Below are positions 1 to 8,329 of a DNA stretch of 30,994 bases, piece by piece. Source of the stretch: a virus; the IMG/VR virus record IMGVR_UViG_3300002835_000734, positions 1-30,994 of that record. One strand, written 5' to 3'. Each line of letters begins with the position of its first letter. Position 1 is the stretch's first letter. The position numbers and the translations under genes are program-made. The notes under the pieces are model-generated. The model was given only the letters and a program-made list of their open reading frames with translations, made no database searches and had not been told where the DNA came from.

Positions 1-2303
1 ACTGGATTTTTCCAATTGTTTTCTATGTTGCTCTTAATGATTTCTGCAAAGCCCGGTTTAGTATAGCATATTACCCAAGCGGGGGTGTAGCCTAAGGTAT
101 TACCGTCTAGTTGTTGACTTGTCATCCATAATGGCAAGATATAGGTATTTTCTTCACTTCCTATTACGTCGATTACTTGTTGTCTCATATTAGGTAAACT
201 ATTAGGATATAGCAATCTAGCAAATCCTGGTGTTAAACTAGTATAGAACTGTGTTTGTCCGCCCTGTCCGATATAGCTCGTGAATATGTCAGTGGAACTT
301 GTGTACCAAGGGCCCTCATTTAAGGGTATAAATCTTGGCCAAAATATTTCTTTACTGACACTTTGCCCAGCTGGATTTACTAAATTATCAATAACACTGC
401 TATATACGACTTCATATATAATTTCGCCAGTTTGTTCGTCTCTAGCAATTGCAGTCTTTATTTCACCTAATGTAATTTGTCTCCAATAGTGATTTATAGT
501 CACCGCGGCTATGTATTCATCTAATGAACTAGAATTTATTCCGTATGCATGTTCATATATGATACTTGTTGCTTTACCAAAATTGATATCATTTGGTCTA
601 TATATCATTTCATTAGGAATCAAGCTATCATTATCAAGTAGTGTCTTTAGTAGTTCTCTGTCTGGAATACTTGAAGAACATTTAATATAAAGAGTATCCG
701 TTGGATATGGGAACAGTTGCTCCACTGACAGTGTAAATGTTCGTTGTGAACTGACTATGGCAAAATTCGGAGAATATGCTTCAATGGTGAACGTAAAATC
801 CCTAGTCTGATTGGCGTCGGTGAAAGTATCGCTAGGTTGAAAAGCAATATTGCCAGCTAATTCTCCAGAATCGAGTAGCACAAGATTAGCCGGAAGAGAA
901 CCTGATACAATGCGATATTGTAGAGATATATCACTAGCCGCCGACACCCTAAGAGTGCTAGTAGTTCCATTAAATACTGTTCCTAAATTTTCAGGACTGA
1001 CCCAAATAATGTTCCCGTTCAACGCATTCCTAATTTGGAATGAGAAATTCACGAACGGTGATGTTATTGATGGATTTTGTATTTTACGAACCGCTACTGA
1101 AAAGGTAAATTCACTGATTGAGTTATCCGCAATCACAGGATTGCCTGTTATCCAACCCGTTTGACTATCGCCAAACAACCCTAATGGTAGATCAGCAAAA
1201 ACATATTCAAGTTCACTGTTATCAAAATCTTTTCCTAATATTTGAAAAGAAAATCTGTCATTACTACTACTTTTTCCGATATAAGCAAATTGAGTGGGAA
1301 GGTATGTTCTACCTTCGGAATTAGGTGGGAACAAATAGAAAGCATAATCAATATCATTCACTAAAATATTATATGTTAGCGGTCTAGTATTCAGTATTGT
1401 AGGTATTCTAGTATTGAGGGGCCGACTTGGACCACCGATAGATAGCGGTGCATTTTGATTTACTACTGTAATCGAATATGTTTGTAGAGCAGTTCCAAAA
1501 TCAGTAATCAATCTTAATGTAAATTCATAAGTTTCAATGGTGGGTTGACCGACAGAAATATTAGGTAACAGTACATCCATATACCCGGCGTCATTTGATA
1601 GTTGATATGTTGGACCGTTAACGGTAGTAGATATTGTAAACGTAGTAGAGTTAATTACTTCTCTGACATAGTACGTTTCTCCTGCCGTAAGGCCACCTAG
1701 TACAGTACCGGAGAATGATACAGGTCGTCCGACACTAAATCCCAAAGTACTATAGCAGGTGATTGTGTTATCTAATACAGCAAGTGATGCAGTAGTGACA
1801 GAACCCAAGGATACGTTCACGACAGGAGGATTGGGATATCCTCTTATTAATCCAAATTCGTTTATTTCCAAACCAGGTGGAAGAGTACCCTGAACTAATG
1901 CAATCAACGTTGGTGTATCTGCAATTGGCACATTATATCTGATAGGATATTCTATCCATATGCTATCATTAGTCACAAATAGTGTCCCGGAAGGGGTTAC
2001 AAATTCAGGAGCGTCGATCCCGGACAAACTTATGTTAAACGTCCTGTCTCGAATATTTCCAAGATTATCTGTTGCTCTTACTACAAATGTATATGGTGTG
2101 TTATCCAAAACCGGTTCTGTTCTACCAAATATCACCCCGGAGGTAGTTAGTGAAGTACCTGTAGGTAGTACACCACTAATCAGTTCATATGTGACTGAGA
2201 TGGCCGGTGATACAGGAGTAGCGGACAATTGAAAATTGACAATAGATCCAGAAGTAAATGCTCCTATATTACCAGCCGGGGTGTTCCAAATGGGTTGTGC
2301 CAT
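1..2303 (-). CDS. Virion structural protein with Ig-like (He_PIG-type) repeats, 3' end beyond window
   Basis: This reading frame stays open from the ATG at 2303 to the window edge, giving at least 767 residues; its C-terminus is missing. At least four repeats of a putative-Ig (He_PIG-like) pattern, LP-x-G-L followed by G-x-I-x-G, are visible near residues 48, 130, 370 and 460 (for example LPPGLEINEFGLIRG). A module of the type GLTAGETYYVREV lies near residue 195. The last ~250 residues look like a C-terminal region I know from structural proteins of marine T4-like phages: a tract starting near TLYIKC, then NHYWRQITLGEIKTA and LPLWMTSQQLDGNTLGYT. It probably forms a tail, baseplate or fibre-associated part of the virion. 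It starts 7 nt after the lysin stop codon, so it is the last gene seen in the fibre transcription unit. The exact structural role is unknown. Confidence 0.8.
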   Translation of the reverse strand, partial: MAQPIWNTPAGNIGAFTSGSIVNFQLSATPVSPAISVTYELISGVLPTGTSLTTSGVIFGRTEPVLDNTPYTFVVRATDNLGNIRDRTFNISLSGIDAPEFVTPSGTLFVTNDSIWIEYPIRYNVPIADTPTLIALVQGTLPPGLEINEFGLIRGYPNPPVVNVSLGSVTTASLAVLDNTITCYSTLGFSVGRPVSFSGTVLGGLTAGETYYVREVINSTTFTISTTVNGPTYQLSNDAGYMDVLLPNISVGQPTIETYEFTLRLITDFGTALQTYSITVVNQNAPLSIGGPSRPLNTRIPTILNTRPLTYNILVNDIDYAFYLFPPNSEGRTYLPTQFAYIGKSSSNDRFSFQILGKDFDNSELEYVFADLPLGLFGDSQTGWITGNPVIADNSISEFTFSVAVRKIQNPSITSPFVNFSFQIRNALNGNIIWVSPENLGTVFNGTTSTLRVSAASDISLQYRIVSGSLPANLVLLDSGELAGNIAFQPSDTFTDANQTRDFTFTIEAYSPNFAIVSSQRTFTLSVEQLFPYPTDTLYIKCSSSIPDRELLKTLLDNDSLIPNEMIYRPNDINFGKATSIIYEHAYGINSSSLDEYIAAVTINHYWRQITLGEIKTAIARDEQTGEIIYEVVYSSVIDNLVNPAGQSVSKEIFWPRFIPLNEGPWYTSSTDIFTSYIGQGGQTQFYTSLTPGFARLLYPNSLPNMRQQVIDVIGSEENTYILPLWMTSQQLDGNTLGYTPAWVICYTKPGFAEIIKSNIENNWKNP

Positions 2304-2310
2304 AATTATA

Positions 2311-2934
2311 TTACTTTAATGCCTTCAATGCAATATCATAGTGATGCTTTCTATCAGCTAGACCAATAGTACCACCATTGATACGCTTAGTTAAGCCAAC
2401 AAAGTCACCTTTGTCTGCATAGATGCTTAGCTTGTTTGCGTCCCAGAACCAACCAGCACTTGCTACAGCACCTTCAGCAGTTTCAAGATATGCAACAGCT
2501 TCATCCAATGACATGCCTAGTGACTTAGCAAAGCGACTATAGTTATCTTTACCGGTCAACTGAATTAGTCCACGACCGCAGAATTTGTAGCCGTCACCTG
2601 ATGCTTCTGTTCCATTGCCCATGCGATTTGCATAGACTTTGTTTGCAATCTTTACTGGCTTACGAGCATATTGGTTTGCGATTTCTAGTGTAGTGAAACG
2701 TTTTGGCCAAGTTTTTCTAAGTGACGCAGCACTATAGTTCAACCCTTCCTTAACAAAGTTGAATCCGCCGGACTCGTGAGCAATCTGTGCTAGGAATGCA
2801 GCCATTCTCTTTGGATTCTCGAATAAGTCAAAGTGGTCACCGATCTTGTTTAGCGGTTCTACATATTTTGCAAGAACAGTTGCCTTGGTCTTCGGGCATA
2901 CTTCTCTCAATAATTCTAATGTTACTCTACTCAT
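2311..2934 (-). CDS. GH19 family lysin (chitinase-like muramidase/endolysin)
   Basis: This 207-residue protein is a compact glycoside hydrolase family 19 domain, the fold shared by class I chitinases and many phage endolysins that cut peptidoglycan glycan strands. The first catalytic acid is E54 in the motif HESGGF (53-58). A second acidic residue, E63, follows in VKEGLNY. The substrate-groove signature GRGLIQLTG is at 120-128 and INGG at 185-188. No signal peptide or binding domain is present, so export would need a holin or delivery as a virion part. The ATG is preceded by a strong purine-rich site (AGGGGGAAATT). It lies between a small basic protein gene and an Ig-like virion protein gene in a late unit. 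Either a classical endolysin or a virion-associated lysin fits; the family call is secure. Confidence 0.93.
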   Translation of the reverse strand: MSRVTLELLREVCPKTKATVLAKYVEPLNKIGDHFDLFENPKRMAAFLAQIAHESGGFNFVKEGLNYSAASLRKTWPKRFTTLEIANQYARKPVKIANKVYANRMGNGTEASGDGYKFCGRGLIQLTGKDNYSRFAKSLGMSLDEAVAYLETAEGAVASAGWFWDANKLSIYADKGDFVGLTKRINGGTIGLADRKHHYDIALKALK

Positions 2935-2952
2935 AATTTCCCCCTGTTTTAA

Positions 2953-3111
2953 TTATGGTCTTCCCTGACCTCTATATGCTTTATAATTTTTACGCTTGTG
3001 CTTATTCATAGTAGAAAACTTAATACTACTATGTGACGCCCCAATTGAAGTCTTTCCCTTTACTTGATTAGAGAATGATACTTTTTGAGTTGAATTTACT
3101 GATTTTGCCAT
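2953..3111 (-). CDS. Small basic protein (52 aa), conserved T4-like type
   Basis: A 52-codon frame starts MAKSVNSTQKVSF and ends NYKAYRGQGRP before TAA. It is Lys/Arg/Ser rich with no membrane segment. The ATG has a good ribosome binding site (AAAGGTAATATT). The ending, Asn-Lys-His-Lys-Arg-Lys followed by YKAYRGQG, resembles short basic proteins I have seen in other T4-like phages of aquatic bacteria. Function is unknown; the charge suggests nucleic-acid or virion binding. It is co-directional with its neighbours, 17 nt after the fibre stop and 18 nt before the lysin start, so it belongs to the same late mRNA. Confidence 0.7.
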   Translation of the reverse strand: MAKSVNSTQKVSFSNQVKGKTSIGASHSSIKFSTMNKHKRKNYKAYRGQGRP

Positions 3112-3128
3112 AATATTACCTTTCTATG

Positions 3129-6100
3129 TTAAGCAAATGTCGCTCCGACTGTATACCAGTCAGTTGAAGTCGGTGCTACGTATTGTAATGTTGCGCCGGC
3201 TGAGTGTGAGTACGCCGTGTTAACTGTTCCGCCATTGATATCAGCACCTGTATTAGGCCAAACCGAAAGAGCGTTAGCAGACGTATTAGTGATAGTGATT
3301 ATCATGCCAGGAGTAGCTACTGGTAATTTTACCCCAGTATTCAATAGTGGTACTACTGTACTGACTACATTTATTTCTTTAGTAAGAGCAACTGCGGTCC
3401 CTTGAGTGAGTCCTAACGCAATAATACCTGTCTCTACTGAACGAATATGGTATCCGGTCGCAACAATATTTGCACCTGAGATAGTGTTGCCGGCTGCTGT
3501 AATATTGCCAGAGGCTGTAATAAATGCAGTGGTAACGTTTCCGGATACAGCAAGTGAAGTGAGAGTACCAACACTTGTAATATTAGGTTGAGCAGCAGTT
3601 GTTACAGTACCTGCCGTGGTTGCGCTTGTCGCAGAACCAGCAGTAGCAACACTTAGGTTTGCAACTTGAGTTGTACTTGTAACTATGAATGGAGCAGTGC
3701 CGGTAGCTACATTAGATATTAACTGAGGAGCAGTTACGTTTGCGGTAGCAAGTACTCGTGCCGTTCCCAAATTACCCACATTAGCATTACCGGAAGCACT
3801 CAATGTGCCAGTTACAGAGAGAGTGTGTCCTGGATTAGTATTAGCAATACCAACATTGCCAGTACTTGCTACTCTCATCTTTTCAGTAGGGACACCACCT
3901 TGCGCTGCGTTTGCAGTATTGAATACAATCGCACCAGGTGCCGAACCTGATCCTGACGTATATGTAGCATCAACAATAGAGGTGATAGATGCAGCAGTAT
4001 TAGGACTGAATCCATCCCAACCTCTAAAATTAATTTCGCCCAACTGATCACCATTTAATACTTCGGTGTAAGTGGTAATGTTGCCTCTATATCTTTCAAG
4101 CGAAACATCATATGATACAGCAGCAGTAGGTCCAAAATACGCACCAGATACCGTCGACGGTGTAATGGTTGTAACAAAATTAGTTCCATCTGATTTAGAT
4201 AGATTACCGATAACATTACCGACAAACGTAGTTGCAGTTAGACCACCATTTGCTAAATTAGCACTAAATGCTGTATTTGAGTTAAGTGCATAGTTGCCAT
4301 TTGCAGTAGCAGAGATAAACGCCGGATAATAAGTACCAGTTGATCTCACGTTATTCAATACTGCCGCTGCGTTAGTTGCTGAAGTTGCTGTAGTTGCTGA
4401 ACCTGCGGTTGCTGCATTTAAGTTTGCAACCTGAGTAGTTGAGGTAACCACAAGCGGAGCAGTACCAGTAGAAACATTTGAGATAAATTGAGGAGCAGTA
4501 ACGTTAGCAGTTGCAAGTACTTGTGCTGTGCCTAGATTGCCTACGTTAGCATTACCTGATACACCTAATGTACCTGTTACATTGGCACCTGTTGATGTAG
4601 CAGTGATTCTAGTAGTACCAGCTACACCTAAGTTAACATTTCCACCAGCTGCGGTAACTACGACATTTGAAGTACCGTTCTGTAGCAAACCACTGTTGAT
4701 AGTAGTAATATTACCAGTAGTAATGATTGCTGTTGCAGTACCTAAGTTACCTACGTTAGCATTGCCTGTTGCGTTGATTGTGCCATTACCAAACACTATA
4801 TTTGCTGTTACGTTACCTACGGTTAACCCAGTTACCGTTCCGACAGAAGTGATATTTGGTTGTGCGTTTGTTGTTACTGTACCAGCAGTTGTAGCAGAAC
4901 CAGCAGTTGTAGCAGAACCAGCAGACGTTGCAAATGTTGCGTTAGCAACAGTACCAGTAACATTAGCTCCGGTTAGATTTGTTAAGTTTGCACCATTCCC
5001 GGAAAATAAGTTAGACGTAATTGTTCCTGTAGTAACAGAAACGTTGCCGGCGCTGATAGTTCCACTTACCAATAACGTAGTTAAAGTACCTACACTCGTG
5101 ATATTAGGTTGTGCGTTTGTTGTTACTGTACCGGCGGTTGTTGCTGAACCAGCAGTTGTTGCAGACCCGGCCGTAGCAACGCTCAAGTTTGCAACTTGAG
5201 TTGTACTTGTAACTATGAATGGAGCAGTACCAGTTGCTACGTTAGATATTAACTGAGGAGCAGTTACGTTTGCGGTAGCAAGTACTCGTGCAGTCCCTAA
5301 GTTGCCTACGTTAGCATTACCAGTAACATTTAATGTAGTGTCTATAGCAAGTGAAGTTAGCGAACCAACACTCGTAATGTTTGGTTGAGCAGCAGTAGTT
5401 AATGTACCGGTAATATTTGTTGCAGTAATGTTACCTGCACCAACATTGCCGGTTACCGTCACCGCACCGGCTGATAGAGTGCCGCTAGTTTTATTAAAGG
5501 TTAAATTAGCGTTACCTGCATAAGTCGAGCCACCGTCATTGAAAATAACTTGAGAATTAGCGCCTTGTGCAGGAACTAGAGTTGCAGTGTCCCAAGTTAG
5601 ATTGCCACTACCATTAGTTCTTAAGAATGCATTTGCGACACCGCCGGTAATGATGACGTTGCTATTTGGTCCTAAATTACTTACTCCAGAAACATTTAGT
5701 CCAGTTAATGTACCTACGCTAGTGACATTAGGTTGTGCAGCAGTTGTTAAGTTGCCGGCAAGCGATGTTGCTGATATATTTCCTGCTGTGATGTTTCCGG
5801 TAACATTGGCATACCCTGCAATGTTAGCTCCTGCATTGGTTACTACTAATACGTTAGCGGTACCACCTGACGTAATTCTAACATTGCTATTATTGTCTAC
5901 TCTTACTTCAGAGGTTCCGTTGATAATAAATGAACCAGTACTTACTGAAATGTTTGTTAATAAACTACCGTCACCTTGGAAGAAGTTTGCTCTAGCAAGA
6001 TTGCCTAAGTTAGCGTTGCCTGATGTGATATTACCGGTAACACCAATTGAGGTTAGAGTGCCAACCGATGTAATATTTGGTTGAGCAGCAGTTGTCACTG

Positions 6101-8216
6101 TACCGGCAGTAGTTGCGCTTGTAGCAGCGCCAGATAGGGCACCGACAAACGTAGTTGCAGTAATAGAGTTGTTTGATAGATTAGCAGTTAGGCCAGTACT
6201 TGTTAATTCTGCTACATTGCCTGTTGCTGCATTTGCAAAAACAATGAAGTTATTTCCTGTACCTGCGGCTACATTGATGTTATCTGCAACGTTAGCATAC
6301 GCAACGTTCAAGTTACTAACACGAGTAGTAGATGTTACTGTCAATGGAGCAGTACCAGTTGCTACGTTTGAGGTTAATGTACTTGCGACAACCGCAGTAG
6401 TTGCATTTAAATTGCCAACGTTAGCATTTGCGGTTACTGCAACTGAGCTTAGTGTACCAACACTAGTGATATTTGGCTGTGCTGCTGTTGTTACTGTGCC
6501 GGCGGTAGTAGCTGCACCACTTAATGCACCAACGAATGTAGTTGCAGTGATGGAGTTATTTGATAAGTTAGCGATAAGACCTGTACTTGTTAGTTCTGCA
6601 ATATTGCCTGATGCTGCGTTTGCAAAAACAATGAAGTTATTTCCTGTTCCGGCAGCTACACTCATCAAATCAGAGACATTTGCTTGAGCAACATTCAAGT
6701 TTGCAACACGAGTAGTCGAAGTGACTGTTAATGGAGCAGTACCAGTTGCTACGTTTGAGATTAAAGTACTTGCAGTAATGTTGCCGGCTGTTGCAAAGTT
6801 GCCTGATGTAGTTGTGCCGGTAACTCCTAATGATGTTAGTGTGCCAACTGATGTAATGTTTGGTTGAGCAGCAGTTGTTACAGTACCCGCTGTAGTGGCA
6901 CTTGTTGCAGCACCAGACAGAGCGCCTACAAACGTAGTTGCAGTGATAGAGTTGTTTGATAAATTAGCAGTAAGACCTGTGCTTGTTAATTCTGTTACGT
7001 TACCTGTCGCCGCATTTGCAAAGATAAGGAAGTTATTTCCCGTTCCAGCCGCTACACTGATGAAGTCGGCAACGTTTGCATAATTAACATTTAGGTTTGC
7101 AACACGAGTTGTACTCGTGACTACGAGTGGAGCAGTGCCGGTTGCAACGTTACTAATCAATTGGGGTGTAGTTACGTTTGCAGATGCAAGAACTTGCGCT
7201 GTTCCTAGATTACCTAGGTTAGCGTTACTAGTTGTACTGATGACACCGACAACGGTAAGTCCAGTAGTAGTAAAGTTAGCTCTTGCAGTACCGTTTACAA
7301 ATACAGATACGTTACCAGCAGCAGCAGGAATGCTTACGTTTGAGTTACCGTTTGCTAATGAACCAACTAAGTTACCAGCAGTTATGTTTCCGGTAACTGC
7401 TAATGCGCCGGAGATGTTTGATCCAATAGAAGTTACGACCATTGTGGTAGTACCAGCAATCACAATATTTAGATTGCCGCCAGCATCACTGATGTTAGCA
7501 TAACTGGTGCCATTTAAAATTCTAGTATTTGCTAATGCAGATACATTAGTAAGATTGCTGCCGTCTCCGTAGAAGAAGTTAGCATTTACAATATTAGCGT
7601 TAGCGTTGCCTGTAATATTAGCAGATGCAGCAGAGATCGCAGCAGTGGCGTTTACATTCCCTGCATTAACATTTGCCGTTACATTTGCATTAGTGGTTAC
7701 GTTTAGGTTACCAGTAACATTGGCATTGGCATTTACTACTAACGTATTACTAATTATATTGTTGGATATTAAATTGGCTGTAGTAGATATATTACCTGTA
7801 AAACTAGCAGTGTTCCCGTTAATCTGTGCGTTAACATTTACTGTTTGAGCAGTCAATGTACTTGATAATTGTAAGTTAGCAACTCCTGTAATAGTTGACG
7901 GGAGGTTGATGACAAGAGGGGTAGAGCCTTGCGTTACAACTGCTAGTGGTCCAGGTGTTCCGGCTCCGGCAGAAAGATTTAAAGTAGTACTTTCTGCTCT
8001 AACTTGCGCAATATTAGCACTGATAATAACGTTTCCAGTAGGAGAGTTAACTGTAGTACCAGTGCCTGGAACTCTGTTAACTGACAACACTGCCTGTTCT
8101 TGCAAGCCAGAAAATAATTCTGTAAAGTTTTCTTGTACCTTTTGGAATGCTGTTCTGATTGCATCCGCATTTGGATCATCCGGGAAACTACCAAAATCTA
8201 TATTTTTTTGGGCCAT
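3129..8216 (-). CDS. Giant repeat-built tail fibre / long tail-fibre-like protein (1695 aa)
   Basis: This is a 1695-residue fibrous protein. Residues 1-40 (around DFGSFPDDPNADAIRTAF) form an attachment head like that of T4-like aquatic phage fibres. Most of the rest is low-complexity beta repeat rich in Asn, Ala, Thr, Gly and Val. The module TT[AN]AQPN[IV]TSVG[TS] occurs eight times, the module NV[AS]TGTAP followed by VTSTT[RQ]V six times, and variants of NANVGNLGTA many times. Nearer the C-terminus come a globular region around RYRGNITTYTEV and GDQLGEINFRGWDG, then a NVGIANTNPG motif that often precedes fibre tips. The last ~100 residues (PGMIITITNTSANALSVWP to DWYTVGATFA) probably form the receptor-binding tip. 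No S74 peptidase chaperone is visible. It probably mediates host binding. A late promoter lies 29 nt upstream, and AGGA is 9 nt before the ATG. Confidence 0.85.
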   Translation of the reverse strand: MAQKNIDFGSFPDDPNADAIRTAFQKVQENFTELFSGLQEQAVLSVNRVPGTGTTVNSPTGNVIISANIAQVRAESTTLNLSAGAGTPGPLAVVTQGSTPLVINLPSTITGVANLQLSSTLTAQTVNVNAQINGNTASFTGNISTTANLISNNIISNTLVVNANANVTGNLNVTTNANVTANVNAGNVNATAAISAASANITGNANANIVNANFFYGDGSNLTNVSALANTRILNGTSYANISDAGGNLNIVIAGTTTMVVTSIGSNISGALAVTGNITAGNLVGSLANGNSNVSIPAAAGNVSVFVNGTARANFTTTGLTVVGVISTTSNANLGNLGTAQVLASANVTTPQLISNVATGTAPLVVTSTTRVANLNVNYANVADFISVAAGTGNNFLIFANAATGNVTELTSTGLTANLSNNSITATTFVGALSGAATSATTAGTVTTAAQPNITSVGTLTSLGVTGTTTSGNFATAGNITASTLISNVATGTAPLTVTSTTRVANLNVAQANVSDLMSVAAGTGNNFIVFANAASGNIAELTSTGLIANLSNNSITATTFVGALSGAATTAGTVTTAAQPNITSVGTLSSVAVTANANVGNLNATTAVVASTLTSNVATGTAPLTVTSTTRVSNLNVAYANVADNINVAAGTGNNFIVFANAATGNVAELTSTGLTANLSNNSITATTFVGALSGAATSATTAGTVTTAAQPNITSVGTLTSIGVTGNITSGNANLGNLARANFFQGDGSLLTNISVSTGSFIINGTSEVRVDNNSNVRITSGGTANVLVVTNAGANIAGYANVTGNITAGNISATSLAGNLTTAAQPNVTSVGTLTGLNVSGVSNLGPNSNVIITGGVANAFLRTNGSGNLTWDTATLVPAQGANSQVIFNDGGSTYAGNANLTFNKTSGTLSAGAVTVTGNVGAGNITATNITGTLTTAAQPNITSVGSLTSLAIDTTLNVTGNANVGNLGTARVLATANVTAPQLISNVATGTAPFIVTSTTQVANLSVATAGSATTAGSATTAGTVTTNAQPNITSVGTLTTLLVSGTISAGNVSVTTGTITSNLFSGNGANLTNLTGANVTGTVANATFATSAGSATTAGSATTAGTVTTNAQPNITSVGTVTGLTVGNVTANIVFGNGTINATGNANVGNLGTATAIITTGNITTINSGLLQNGTSNVVVTAAGGNVNLGVAGTTRITATSTGANVTGTLGVSGNANVGNLGTAQVLATANVTAPQFISNVSTGTAPLVVTSTTQVANLNAATAGSATTATSATNAAAVLNNVRSTGTYYPAFISATANGNYALNSNTAFSANLANGGLTATTFVGNVIGNLSKSDGTNFVTTITPSTVSGAYFGPTAAVSYDVSLERYRGNITTYTEVLNGDQLGEINFRGWDGFSPNTAASITSIVDATYTSGSGSAPGAIVFNTANAAQGGVPTEKMRVASTGNVGIANTNPGHTLSVTGTLSASGNANVGNLGTARVLATANVTAPQLISNVATGTAPFIVTSTTQVANLSVATAGSATSATTAGTVTTAAQPNITSVGTLTSLAVSGNVTTAFITASGNITAAGNTISGANIVATGYHIRSVETGIIALGLTQGTAVALTKEINVVSTVVPLLNTGVKLPVATPGMIITITNTSANALSVWPNTGADINGGTVNTAYSHSAGATLQYVAPTSTDWYTVGATFA
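6060..7240 (-). repeat. Three ~390-bp direct repeats inside the tail fibre gene
   Basis: Near-identical DNA recurs with a period of about 390 bp. The segment encoding NNFIVFANAA-type sequence falls near 6240, 6630 and 7020, and the segment encoding SNNSITATTFVGALSG near 6142, 6530 and 6927. Each unit encodes about 130 residues. Shorter ~180-bp relatives lie near 3600-3790, 4390-4560 and 5150-5340. One stretch of about 40 nt is identical between the copies near 3660 and 5190. These copies are likely substrates for homologous recombination that lengthens or shortens the fibre. Confidence 0.85.
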
Positions 8217-8245
8217 GTATTAACATCCTACTATTAGTCTTACTG

Positions 8246-8253
8246 TATTTATC
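8246..8253 (-). promoter_or_regulatory. T4-type late promoter element GATAAATA (tail fibre unit)
   Basis: Read on the minus strand, GATAAATA lies 29 nt upstream of the fibre ATG, just past the terminator of the preceding unit. It matches the T4 late consensus TATAAATA at 7 of 8 positions, and the same variant precedes gp13, gp14, gp19 and the 206-aa gene here. The predicted start is 5-6 nt downstream, leaving a short leader with an AGGA ribosome binding site. Confidence 0.75.
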
Positions 8254-8277
8254 GTTCTGGATTCATTTACAACTGGC

Positions 8278-8310
8278 AAAAAAATAGCCGGAAACTAGCC
8301 CGGCTATTTT
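8278..8310 (-). terminator. Intrinsic terminator after the 859-aa gene
   Basis: An 11-bp perfect stem (AAAATAGCCGG with CCGGCTATTTT, arms 8281-8291 and 8300-8310) has an 8-nt loop. On the minus strand a run of seven U follows. It lies just past the stop codon at 8330 and upstream of the next late promoter, so it separates the 206/859-aa unit from the fibre unit. The stem shares its AAAATAGCC core with the terminator at 23318-23350. Confidence 0.9.
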
Positions 8311-8329
8311 AATTATTGAAGTATTATTA

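Noticed and set aside
4528-7503. Long plus-strand frames (128-223 aa) opposite the fibre gene
   Set aside because: They are antisense shadows of the repeat-rich fibre; they share its repeat period, are Val/Pro/Ala rich, and have no ribosome binding sites.
3129-8216. CRISPR-like periodic repeats
   Set aside because: The repeats are in frame, differ in length (about 180 and 390 bp) and encode protein modules; there are no short constant repeats with unique spacers.
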